Shown here: in pieces, positions 1-6,796 of the stretch
Position numbering within the stretch: the first letter of the stretch is position 1
Layout of the letters: every line of letters begins with the position of its first letter
Assembly (NCBI GenBank): GCA_009702945.1
Contig: WLGZ01000011.1
Coordinates: 1 to 13,836, forward strand
Direction: 5' to 3'
From: Actinomycetota bacterium
GTDB taxonomy: Bacteria; Actinomycetota; Actinomycetes; S36-B12; UBA5976
Length of the DNA stretch: 13,836 bases
Notes under the pieces: generated by a model
Told to the model about the DNA's origin: nothing
The model's input: the letters and a program-made list of their open reading frames with translations, nothing else
Databases searched by the model: none
Program-made: the position numbers and the translations under genes

Positions 1-20
1 AAAACGTCTAGACATAGCAA

Positions 21-51
21 TGGGGCGCACCGTTTTTCACAGTACGCCCCA
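21..51 (-). terminator. Probable hairpin terminator after the purine permease
   Basis: The arms TGGGGCG and CGCCCCA (7 bp) pair across a 17-base loop. Two further pairs (AC with GT) are possible inside, after one mismatch. The hairpin begins 12 bases after the permease stop codon. Neither side has a convincing T run, so it is a GC-rich, tract-poor hairpin of the sort common in Actinobacteria. It could also act on a convergent transcript arriving from left of the window. Confidence 0.55.
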
Positions 52-63
52 AAGACTTTGTGT

Positions 64-1542
64 TTATGCCAAGCCGAACAGTTCCTTTAATGGGTGAACT
101 GCGAAGTAGATCATGAATGCTGCGGCGATAATCCACATCAGTCCTGAAACTTCCTTTGACTTGCGCTGTGCGATCTTGATAGCAACGAAGGTAACCATGC
201 CTGCGCCGATACCGTTTGTGATCGAGTATGTGAATGGCATCAAGATGATTGTCAAGAACGAGGGAATCGCTATTGCATAATCGTCAAATGGAATGTGACG
301 AATTTGAGTCATCATCAAGAAGCCCACGATAACCAATGCTGGTGCGGCTGCTTCGTAAGGAACGATCTTGGTTAGCGGTGCAATGAACATCGCTAGCAAG
401 AACAAAGTTCCGGTTACAAGGCTGGCAATACCAGTGCGAGCGCCATCGCTGATGCCCGATGCTGATTCGATGTAAGCGGTGTTGGATGAAGTTCCAGCCA
501 AACCACCAGCCATCGCAGCAATCGAGTCAACAGCAAGGATTTCGCCCAGGTGATCAACTTCGCCATCTTTAGACATCAAGTCAGCTTCATTAGCAAGACC
601 TGTGACAGTTCCGATGGTGTCGAAGAAGTCGCTGAGCAATAGTGAGAACACTGCAAGACCGGCAGCTAGAACGCCGATTGCACTGAAGGCACCAAAGATG
701 TCGAAGTCAAACAATGGAGTTGGATCGACATAACCAATTAAGGTTTCTGGAATTGCCGGAACGTTTAGATTCCAACCAGTTGGGTTCTCTAGACCTGGAA
801 GTGATGGATCTGTATTTGCTCCACCAATCTTTTGTGTAGTTTCAAGAATGACTGCTAGCACCGTGGTGGATAGCAAACCGATCAAGATGGCAGCACGCTT
901 GCGCAGCGCAACCAAAATAACGGTGACCAACAGACCAAACACGAATGTGAAGATTGGCCAACCTGCAAGTTCACCAAACACTCCGAAGGTGATTAGTGGA
1001 ACACCCGTGCGAGTAATTCCAGCATCAACCAAACCGATAAGTGCGATGAACAAGCCGATGCCAGCACCGATTGAGTACTTCAGCGCATCTGGTACCGCAT
1101 GGAATACCGCAGTGCGGAATCCAGTCAGAACCAATAGCAAAACGATTACGCCTTCGATTACAACAAGGCCAAATGCCTGCGGCCAAGTCATGAACGGAGC
1201 CAGGCCAAAGGCCAAGAATCCGTTAAGTCCAAGACCAGCTGCGATCGCGATAGGGAAACGTCCGAGTACGCCCATGAAGATTGTCATGATGCCTGCAACA
1301 AGCGCAGTAGCAGCAGCTACTAACGAAATTGCTTCACCAATATCTTGGCCACCACCTGGGAAATTCCCATTGATGTCCTTGGCAGTACCGACGATGAGTG
1401 GGTTAAGTACGACGATGTAAGCCATAGTCACGAATGTGACGATGCCGCCGCGTACTTCAGTCCCTAGATTGGAGCCACGCTCGGTCATGTGGAAATAACG
1501 ATCCCAGCCCGATGTGCCCTGTGTTTTTGTAGTGGTTTCCAT
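64..1542 (-). CDS. NCS2-family purine (adenine/guanine/hypoxanthine) permease, AzgA type
   Basis: This is a 492-residue inner-membrane transporter that probably imports purine bases by proton symport. Family signs are the N-terminal EVRGGIVTFVTMAYI block (29-43), where AzgA-type NCS2 proteins begin their first helix, AGLGLNGFLAFG (102-113), SDFFDTIGTVTGLA (304-317), and TSSNTAYIESASGISDGART (351-370), which matches the YIESA..G...GGRTG signature. About 12-14 hydrophobic segments are visible, and the length is close to the usual 430-490. The ATG at 1542 has no Shine-Dalgarno, but a TAGCGT box lies exactly 6 nt upstream, so the mRNA is probably leaderless. It is divergent from the DUF2530 gene, a pairing I recall from other actinobacteria. 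Substrate choice within purines cannot be read from the sequence, and uracil or xanthine is less likely for this subgroup. Confidence 0.93.
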   Translation of the reverse strand: METTTKTQGTSGWDRYFHMTERGSNLGTEVRGGIVTFVTMAYIVVLNPLIVGTAKDINGNFPGGGQDIGEAISLVAAATALVAGIMTIFMGVLGRFPIAIAAGLGLNGFLAFGLAPFMTWPQAFGLVVIEGVIVLLLVLTGFRTAVFHAVPDALKYSIGAGIGLFIALIGLVDAGITRTGVPLITFGVFGELAGWPIFTFVFGLLVTVILVALRKRAAILIGLLSTTVLAVILETTQKIGGANTDPSLPGLENPTGWNLNVPAIPETLIGYVDPTPLFDFDIFGAFSAIGVLAAGLAVFSLLLSDFFDTIGTVTGLANEADLMSKDGEVDHLGEILAVDSIAAMAGGLAGTSSNTAYIESASGISDGARTGIASLVTGTLFLLAMFIAPLTKIVPYEAAAPALVIVGFLMMTQIRHIPFDDYAIAIPSFLTIILMPFTYSITNGIGAGMVTFVAIKIAQRKSKEVSGLMWIIAAAFMIYFAVHPLKELFGLA

Positions 1543-1545
1543 AAC

Positions 1546-1559
1546 GACACGCTAGTGTC
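1546..1559. promoter_or_regulatory. Overlapping divergent -10 boxes inside a short palindrome
   Basis: GACAC-GCTA-GTGTC is a perfect 5-bp inverted repeat with a 4-base centre. It contains two TAnnnT boxes. TAGCGT on the minus strand (1554-1549) lies 6 nt before the permease ATG. TAGTGT on the plus strand (1553-1558) lies 7 nt before the DUF2530 ATG. The two boxes share the central TA pair. Both spacings fit leaderless transcription. No good -35 was found at 17-18 nt for either side. The palindrome could be a repressor site or simply a consequence of the back-to-back boxes. Confidence 0.5.
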
Positions 1560-1565
1560 CTACGT

Positions 1566-1853
1566 ATGGGTAACGGCGCAGACTCTCTCAATGATTCGGG
1601 ATCAAGTTCTATTGGCGCACCTGCAAAAAAGGAACTTACGCCACTTGAAGTAAGTGGAGTCACAGCAGTAACAATAGGCACAGGTATATGGTCAGTTGCC
1701 ACGTTGATTATGGTTTTGATGCGCGACCAACTCGAAGCCTCCGGTCGAGGCAATTGGATCGCAATTGGAGTTTGCGGAATCATCCTTGGCTTACTCGGTA
1801 TGCGTTACACCAAGCGTCGCGTAGCTCGAATTGAACGGGCTAAAGCTAACTAA
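1566..1853 (+). CDS. DUF2530 family small membrane protein
   Basis: This 95-residue protein has a polar N-terminus (1-27), a first membrane helix (about 31-50, GVTAVTIGTGIWSVATLIMV) and a second helix (about 63-80, NWIAIGVCGIILGLLGM). It ends in a basic cytoplasmic tail, RYTKRRVARIERAKAN. The layout, the TPLEVSGVTAV motif before helix 1 and the GLLGMRYTKRR motif after helix 2 match DUF2530, an actinobacterial family of unknown function. The ATG has no Shine-Dalgarno but a TAGTGT box 7 nt upstream. It is divergent from the permease gene, so the two may be controlled together. An accessory role in the permease's function is possible but only inferred from position. The stop codon overlaps that of the convergent gene. 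Confidence 0.8.
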   Translation: MGNGADSLNDSGSSSIGAPAKKELTPLEVSGVTAVTIGTGIWSVATLIMVLMRDQLEASGRGNWIAIGVCGIILGLLGMRYTKRRVARIERAKAN

Positions 1854-3937
1854 TTCTTACGGGCGCACCATTGGCCGCGGCCAGCTTCATACTTAACAAC
1901 TTGTGCGCCTTGGGTGTAACCAAGGTTTTCGACAAACTCAATCGCTTCTGGTCGGTCTGCATCTAGGCAAACTACGTTCACGCCAACTCGTTCTAGCGCA
2001 CCTGGCAACGCGTTTAGATCAAGCGGTGGGAACTCTGGATCTTGGTCCTTGGAAGTGAACTGGCGAATCATTGTGCGATCTGCGAATTGTGCTTTGCCTT
2101 CTGGCCCGGTTGCTTCGGCAAACCAGTAAACCTTTGGCAACACTGGATGGATTCGCACCGTGGTTGCAGCCATCGAGAATTCAATGTTCTGTCGAGCGGC
2201 AACGATGTCGCCATCTTGCGCGATCACATCAAGGATTTCTTTAGCTTCGTAGTAACCACCAAATACTTTCCAACCCGGTGGGAACATCAAGCGCGCGCTC
2301 TGGCCATTAACTTGTCCCAGGCTTGAAAGCCAAACTGGTTTAGCTGGGATCACAATGAAGGCAAGCAATAGTGCGGTTGCAAGTGCAAGTGTTGTGGTCT
2401 TATGGCGATTAATACTTGTTATGCGAATCAGTCCAGATGCAATTGCTGACGCAGTTGCGCCAATCAACATCGGAATTGGTAACAACCACCAGAAGCGCCA
2501 GGAGATTGAACCGACGCCAGTGACTTGTTCAATCAAAGCGAGAACTGGTGGCAAGTAAACGATTGCCCACATCAAACTCAGGCCAGCAATCACGCGACGC
2601 GATGTGCGAGATTCAGCGCCGAGCCAACCCCAGCACATTACTAATGCAAACAATGCTGCATGCAGTGGCGGACGAGCCATTAAGCGAACGAATTCATTTG
2701 GATCTGGCAGTTCGCCAAGGGTTGCAACGATGTTTCCGGGTCGCGCGAAAGCCAATGCATTTGTAACTAGCTGTCCCATTGCGTTGCTATCAGCGCTATG
2801 GGTTCCGCGGAAAGCTAGGCCAACATAAAGCGGAGTCAGCATGGCAAGGCTGGTCCAGCCCGCATCCTTAATCCCCCGCTGATAACCAACGACGCCCGCG
2901 ATTACCAAAGTGATCATCGGAACCAACATGGTTGCCGTTGTTGTAAGTCCAGCTGCGCCGATTGCGATTAGTAGGAAGCGGATCAAATCATTACGACGAC
3001 CTGAACGTGCCCAAACAATTCCAGCGCCGATCAACATCGGAATCATGGCTGAAACAAAGAACGCTTTACCTTGCCAGATTCGGGCGCCATGGAAAACGCC
3101 AAATGAAAAGATGTTTGCGCCATCAAGAATTAGGAACAGACTAACGATTGCCAACCCAAAGTTAGTGTGACGAACATGCATCGAACGCATGCCACGGTCA
3201 AGAGCAAAGATGCTGATCGCAGTGAGGATTGGAACGGCGATCACATAAAGCAGTGTTGGTGCCGAAATGTTGGTGATGTGCGCGAACACTCCCCACATCG
3301 ATTCCCAGGCTGAACCAAGTGGTCGGGTTTCGAAAACTTGATCGCTATAGATCGTGTCGCGAAGTGGCATAGTCCCGCGTTCAGCAATCCAAGTCGACAA
3401 GTTCAAGTAGTTGGTGTCATCACTTTGGGGACGCAAAGTTACCGATGCGACTAACGCCATGCCGGCAGCAATTACCCAGGCGAACCAATGGAAGGTTTTG
3501 TAATCAGCAGCAACACTGACGTGCGATTTAGCAAACTTGAAAGCAAATAGCGATCCAATGCCTACTAACACCAATATCGCCAAAGCCCATTGCGAATTGG
3601 TGAGGACTGGGAGTTTCTTGGCTATGTATAGGTAGGCAACTATGGCAGCAATTAAGCCTGCCCAAGTGACATTTCGCGCTAACGGATTATTGCGATGAAG
3701 TGCTGGATCACTTGTTAGATAAGGCGCCGGGATTGGTTCGCCATAGAATCCAGCTTCGGTGAAGCGTTTGATTAGCGCGAATAGGACAACTGCAAAAGCT
3801 GCCCAAACGCCAGCAACAACAAGAGCGTTAGTCGTGAAGTAACGCGAGGTGTAATACGCAAGTGAGGCCGTGGCAAGAATGAAAATGGTTACGTCAAGGA
3901 CTTTGTCTGCAAGTCGACGTGAACCAATTACTGCCAT
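1850..3937 (-). CDS. Polytopic membrane protein, GT-C glycosyltransferase-like (DUF6077-like)
   Basis: This is a 695-residue integral membrane protein with roughly 12-14 hydrophobic helices in residues 14-530, followed by a soluble C-terminal domain (about 540-695) that is probably extracytoplasmic. After the helix at about 150-167 comes a loop with a double acid and tyrosine (QSDDTNYLNL, 171-180). Paired acids in an early outer loop are a hallmark of GT-C enzymes, which transfer sugars from polyprenyl-phosphate donors. The overall layout recalls the DUF6077 actinobacterial membrane proteins, which I cannot confirm without a search. It is the last gene of the DUF3027 operon, 13 bases after the dehydrogenase stop, with only a weak GGCAGG upstream of its ATG. 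The context suggests a step in envelope glycan or lipid-linked polymer assembly. Donor and acceptor are unknown. A flippase or a non-enzymatic membrane protein remains possible. Confidence 0.72.
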   Translation of the reverse strand: MAVIGSRRLADKVLDVTIFILATASLAYYTSRYFTTNALVVAGVWAAFAVVLFALIKRFTEAGFYGEPIPAPYLTSDPALHRNNPLARNVTWAGLIAAIVAYLYIAKKLPVLTNSQWALAILVLVGIGSLFAFKFAKSHVSVAADYKTFHWFAWVIAAGMALVASVTLRPQSDDTNYLNLSTWIAERGTMPLRDTIYSDQVFETRPLGSAWESMWGVFAHITNISAPTLLYVIAVPILTAISIFALDRGMRSMHVRHTNFGLAIVSLFLILDGANIFSFGVFHGARIWQGKAFFVSAMIPMLIGAGIVWARSGRRNDLIRFLLIAIGAAGLTTTATMLVPMITLVIAGVVGYQRGIKDAGWTSLAMLTPLYVGLAFRGTHSADSNAMGQLVTNALAFARPGNIVATLGELPDPNEFVRLMARPPLHAALFALVMCWGWLGAESRTSRRVIAGLSLMWAIVYLPPVLALIEQVTGVGSISWRFWWLLPIPMLIGATASAIASGLIRITSINRHKTTTLALATALLLAFIVIPAKPVWLSSLGQVNGQSARLMFPPGWKVFGGYYEAKEILDVIAQDGDIVAARQNIEFSMAATTVRIHPVLPKVYWFAEATGPEGKAQFADRTMIRQFTSKDQDPEFPPLDLNALPGALERVGVNVVCLDADRPEAIEFVENLGYTQGAQVVKYEAGRGQWCARKN

Positions 3938-3950
3938 GTTTCAAGCCTGC

Positions 3951-5000
3951 CTAAAGCGCAGCAACAAAGTCGGAAACAACACGCATCAGTTCAGCTTCAT
4001 CTAGATTCTTGTGTTCCAAAATTGTGAAACGATCTGGTCTGGTTTGCGGTGCGAAGGCAACAGCTTGCGCGAACTGTTCGGTGGTTAAGCCAAGGTCTTT
4101 TGGTGATGTTGGCAGACCATGTCGGAATAACGCATCGTGTAGTTGATTGAACTCTTCGGTTGCACCACGCAAGTAAGTTGCAAACAATGCGCCGACTGCA
4201 ACCTGTTCACCGTGTGGTGCAGATTTTTCTGGCAGCACCATATCTATTGCATGAGAAATTTCATGGCACGCGCCGCTGCATGGACGCGAAGTTCCAGCAA
4301 CTGCCATAGCTAAACCGGAAAGCACGAGACCTTCTGCCAAGGTGGTTAAGAAGCCTGGGTCTTCAATAGTTCCTGGGTGATTCAACAAACTAGTTGCTGC
4401 AGTCCGAGACATTGAGGCAGCAAGACCATCAACTTCTTCGCCATTGATTTCGCGAGCAAGTTCCCAGTCGGCAACTGCGTTCAAGTTACTCAGCACATCG
4501 CCAATGCCAGCCCGCAAGAATCGAACTGGACCGCTACGCACAACATCAAGATCAATCAGTACTGCAGCCGGAACTGAAACGCCGTGACTACTACGAGTGC
4601 CATCGTGTTCAAGGATGCTGACCGGACTTGCAATGCCGTCGTGGGCAAGATTTGTTGCAACTGCAATCATTGGCAAGTTCGCTTGGCTAGCTGCATACTT
4701 TGCGGCATCTAAAACTCGACCACCGCCAACACCAACGACACTTGAGTAGTTAGTTAGTTTGGCTGCGATGTCTTGAGCAGACTGCAAACTACCATCTGAT
4801 AATTCAAAAAAGTCTGCGTGTGGGATTTGCTTTTCAATTTGCGCGCGAAATGCCAAACCTGAACCAGTTGAAATGATTACAGCTACGCGAGAATCCGGCG
4901 CAACACGAGGGTCGCTGATCACATCATGCAAGCGATTTAATGCGCCAGCCGAAATGTCAACGTGAAGTGGCGCTGGGAATGTGCGGTTTAGTAGTGACAT
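3951..5000 (-). CDS. Iron-containing alcohol dehydrogenase, glycerol-1-phosphate dehydrogenase-like
   Basis: This 349-residue cytoplasmic NAD(P)-dependent enzyme probably reduces dihydroxyacetone phosphate or a similar ketose phosphate. The nucleotide-binding GGGRVLDAAKY (92-102) matches the GGGxxxDxAK signature. The predicted metal ligands are D168 (GIGDVLSNL), H246 (ACHEISHAID) and H263 (PHGEQVAVG), the same triad as glycerol dehydrogenase. The HDGIASPVS segment (120-128) is typical of the archaeal EgsA / bacterial AraM group and argues for a sn-glycerol-1-phosphate type product. A related polyol phosphate or phosphono-aldehyde cannot be excluded. The ATG follows CGGGAG by about 6 nt, and the gene start overlaps the end of the nucleotidyltransferase by 13 bases, so the two are almost certainly co-translated. 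Calling it true G1P dehydrogenase is inference from motifs. Confidence 0.82.
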   Translation of the reverse strand: MSLLNRTFPAPLHVDISAGALNRLHDVISDPRVAPDSRVAVIISTGSGLAFRAQIEKQIPHADFFELSDGSLQSAQDIAAKLTNYSSVVGVGGGRVLDAAKYAASQANLPMIAVATNLAHDGIASPVSILEHDGTRSSHGVSVPAAVLIDLDVVRSGPVRFLRAGIGDVLSNLNAVADWELAREINGEEVDGLAASMSRTAATSLLNHPGTIEDPGFLTTLAEGLVLSGLAMAVAGTSRPCSGACHEISHAIDMVLPEKSAPHGEQVAVGALFATYLRGATEEFNQLHDALFRHGLPTSPKDLGLTTEQFAQAVAFAPQTRPDRFTILEHKNLDEAELMRVVSDFVAAL

Positions 5001-5719
5001 ACGATCTCCCGAGCGCGCTCGAGGTCTTCTAAGGTGTCCACTTCAATCCATGGCACATCACCAATCGCTGCAGTTGCGATGTGAGCGCCACGGTTAACCA
5101 TTTCTTGGAAACCATCTTCGTAATAAAGGTTTGGATCGCGCTCAAATGTGGCCTTGAGAGCATCGGCCAAATTCCCCGCTAATGCGCCAGGAATCCTTGC
5201 AACGCCAATGTATTCACCGGCTGCAGTCTCAGGCTCCATCAACTTGGTAATCAAAGTGACGCCACCACGGTCGTTTAGCTGAACCTTCATTTCTTCATCA
5301 GCCAGTTTCTTTACGTTATCCAGAGACAAGGTAATGAATTCATCGGTTTGAGCTTTGAGTAATTCTTCAACGGAGACGGGGTGAATCGTGTCACCGTTAG
5401 CGATGATCGCGCCAGCCTTCAAAACATCGCGAGCACACCACAGTGAATAAGCGTTATTCCATTCTTCGGCTTTGTCATTAAAAACTAGTTCGATGTTTAC
5501 GCCATAACGTTCTTCTAGTTCTTGCTGACGGATGCGAACTTGATCAGCGGCGTAACCAACGATGATTGCAACATCATTAAGTCCGGCTTCAGCAAAGTTT
5601 TTCAGCGTTAGATCCATAACAGATCTAGTGTCATCAAGTGGGACAAGTGCTTTAGGCAAAGTGTCGGTGTAAGGACGCAATCGACGGCCAGCGCCGGCAG
5701 CCAAGATCAAACCGATCAT
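4988..5719 (-). CDS. LicC-like sugar/alcohol-phosphate nucleotidyltransferase
   Basis: This 243-residue cytoplasmic enzyme should transfer a nucleotide, probably CMP, from NTP to a phosphorylated alcohol, releasing pyrophosphate. The N-terminal LILAAGAGRRLRPYT (4-18) and LPKAL with K23 form the nucleotidyltransferase signature. WNNAYSLW (87-94) resembles the asparagine-rich substrate motif of phosphocholine cytidylyltransferases. NGD (108-110) and EVDTLEDL (226-233) supply the two metal-binding aspartates, D110 and D228. The length matches stand-alone LicC or inositol-phosphate cytidylyltransferases. Its ATG overlaps the DUF3027 stop as ATGA, and its end overlaps the dehydrogenase start. Since the next enzyme may make a glycerol phosphate, a CDP-glycerol-like product is a reasonable guess. 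Phosphocholine or another phospho-alcohol is also possible. No CDP-alcohol phosphatidyltransferase lies in the window. Confidence 0.85.
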   Translation of the reverse strand: MIGLILAAGAGRRLRPYTDTLPKALVPLDDTRSVMDLTLKNFAEAGLNDVAIIVGYAADQVRIRQQELEERYGVNIELVFNDKAEEWNNAYSLWCARDVLKAGAIIANGDTIHPVSVEELLKAQTDEFITLSLDNVKKLADEEMKVQLNDRGGVTLITKLMEPETAAGEYIGVARIPGALAGNLADALKATFERDPNLYYEDGFQEMVNRGAHIATAAIGDVPWIEVDTLEDLERAREIVCHY

Positions 5720-6702
5720 TGTGAGTCTTCGCTTGTGTCGCTTTCTTCATCACCGTAAAAATCAGCAATCTCGATGGCAGCTTCGTCGGAATCTAAGTTT
5801 TCCATTTCAATGATTTCAGTTGCGGCTTCGATTGCTTCCACAGCTTCCTTCATTGCAAATTCAGATGCGATTGCTTCAGTGCGATCTTCAGCCTCGTCGG
5901 AATCAACTTCTTCTAAATCAGCAACATAATCTGGCAGGTCGCTTGAGTCACTTTGTTCATCAGCGCGATCATCGATTACTAAATCAACAACAGGAATTGG
6001 TGTTGCTTGTTCAACGCGAACTGAAGAGTGTGCGCCACAACCAAAAGTGGTTGCAACAACTTGGCCATCAGCTGCGCCAAATTCATTTCCACAAACGCCA
6101 AAGACTTGACCAATTGATCCACCGATGGCAACCAAGAATCCACATGAACCACAATTTGCCGGTGCAGACTTTGCCATCGCTGAGCGTGGACCGTTTAGTT
6201 TTTCAAACCAACGATCGACTGCGCGCTCTAAACCAACAGTGCTTAAGACTTTCTCGCGACCTAAACCAAGTTCCCATTGCGCTGGATGAAGTGGCGCAAG
6301 ATCTTCGGAAAGTTCTTCTAGGTCACCAAGTGCTGTGAAGCCTGCAGTTAGACGTTCGTCGTTTTCGGAAACTGGAAGTAGGTCGCCAACGCCTAAGTCG
6401 CCGGCTTCAACGCGATCTGCCCATGGCTTCCACTGTTCTGGAACAAGTGCGGCCGAACCTGGCAATAGGTTAACTTCGCTAACGGAAAGTTCAGCTTGCC
6501 CGTTCACTTCAACCAGGCTTACTTCCCAATACCAACCTGGGTAACCAGGTGAAGTGCATTCAAAGGTGTAGCTGGTGATGGTGACTGATGAATCTTCAGT
6601 TGGCTCGACAACAGAGTCCAAAGCCTTGCCAACGTGGTCAGCAGGGATGGATTCCAGGAGCGCGGATCGAGCTAAGTCGATCGCTGAAGTTGCAGTGTTC
6701 AC
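5716..6702 (-). CDS. DUF3027 family protein with a Cys/His cluster and acidic tail
   Basis: This is a 328-residue soluble protein of unknown function from an actinobacterial family. The conserved core lies at about 50-230. The family hallmark is a Cys/His cluster: CGSCGF (C184, C187), FGVCGN (C204) and GCGAH (C222, H225), followed by SSVRVE. Zinc or another metal is a plausible ligand. Residues 240-328 form a strongly acidic, probably disordered tail that is very rich in Asp and Glu. It starts with GTG at 6702. A weak AAGGGA lies 10 nt upstream, and an in-frame stop immediately precedes the GTG, so no longer in-frame start is available. It heads the operon with the nucleotidyltransferase (ATGA overlap). 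DUF3027 genes are usually found near cspB-like and XPB genes in actinobacteria, as here, so its link to the downstream envelope genes may be positional only. Confidence 0.85.
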   Translation of the reverse strand: MNTATSAIDLARSALLESIPADHVGKALDSVVEPTEDSSVTITSYTFECTSPGYPGWYWEVSLVEVNGQAELSVSEVNLLPGSAALVPEQWKPWADRVEAGDLGVGDLLPVSENDERLTAGFTALGDLEELSEDLAPLHPAQWELGLGREKVLSTVGLERAVDRWFEKLNGPRSAMAKSAPANCGSCGFLVAIGGSIGQVFGVCGNEFGAADGQVVATTFGCGAHSSVRVEQATPIPVVDLVIDDRADEQSDSSDLPDYVADLEEVDSDEAEDRTEAIASEFAMKEAVEAIEAATEIIEMENLDSDEAAIEIADFYGDEESDTSEDSQ

Positions 6703-6712
6703 TTATGTATTG

Positions 6713-6754
6713 TCCCTTATATGGGCCATATCCCTGAAATTTACCGATTATCTA
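6713..6754 (-). promoter_or_regulatory. Candidate promoter and leader of the DUF3027 operon
   Basis: Reading the minus strand, TAGATAAT (6754-6747) is the best -10-like element, with TAAATT (6743-6738) as an alternative. Neither has a good -35. Downstream are a perfect 13-bp palindrome, ATATGG-C-CCATAT (6719-6731), and an AAGGGA Shine-Dalgarno candidate (6718-6713) 10 nt before the GTG start. The palindrome would lie in the leader RNA or act as an operator. No experimental support can be drawn from the sequence. Confidence 0.3.
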
Positions 6755-6756
6755 CT

Positions 6757-6787
6757 CATTAACTGGTGGTTTTAGAGACAGTAAATG
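6757..6787. repeat. Imperfect inverted repeat between kinase and DUF3027 operon
   Basis: CATTAACTG (6757-6765) and CAGTAAATG (6779-6787) pair over 9 positions with one mismatch around a 13-base loop. It lies 9 bases after the kinase stop codon, so it could be a weak terminator of the upstream operon, but there is no T tract. It is the only candidate structure between the two units, and read-through into the DUF3027 operon is possible. Confidence 0.3.
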
Positions 6788-6796
6788 GCCGCTATC

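Noticed and set aside
50..60. CAAAG-A-CTTTG palindrome between the permease stop and its terminator
   Set aside because: It is short and AT-rich, and is equally explained by chance. It adds nothing to the stronger adjacent hairpin.
848..1420. Plus-strand open frame of 190 codons inside the permease
   Set aside because: It is antisense to a confident transporter gene, is low-complexity in Ser/Thr/Pro/Ala, has no recognisable domain and no start signal. It is a codon shadow.
5820..6338. Plus-strand open frame of 172 codons inside the DUF3027 gene
   Set aside because: It is rich in Gln/Leu/Arg, as expected from reading acidic codons on the opposite strand, and has no family features.
6715..6724. 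CCTTATATGG, which fits the eukaryotic CArG (SRF) consensus
   Set aside because: The surrounding genes are bacterial. The match arises from the AT-rich palindrome and has no relevance here.
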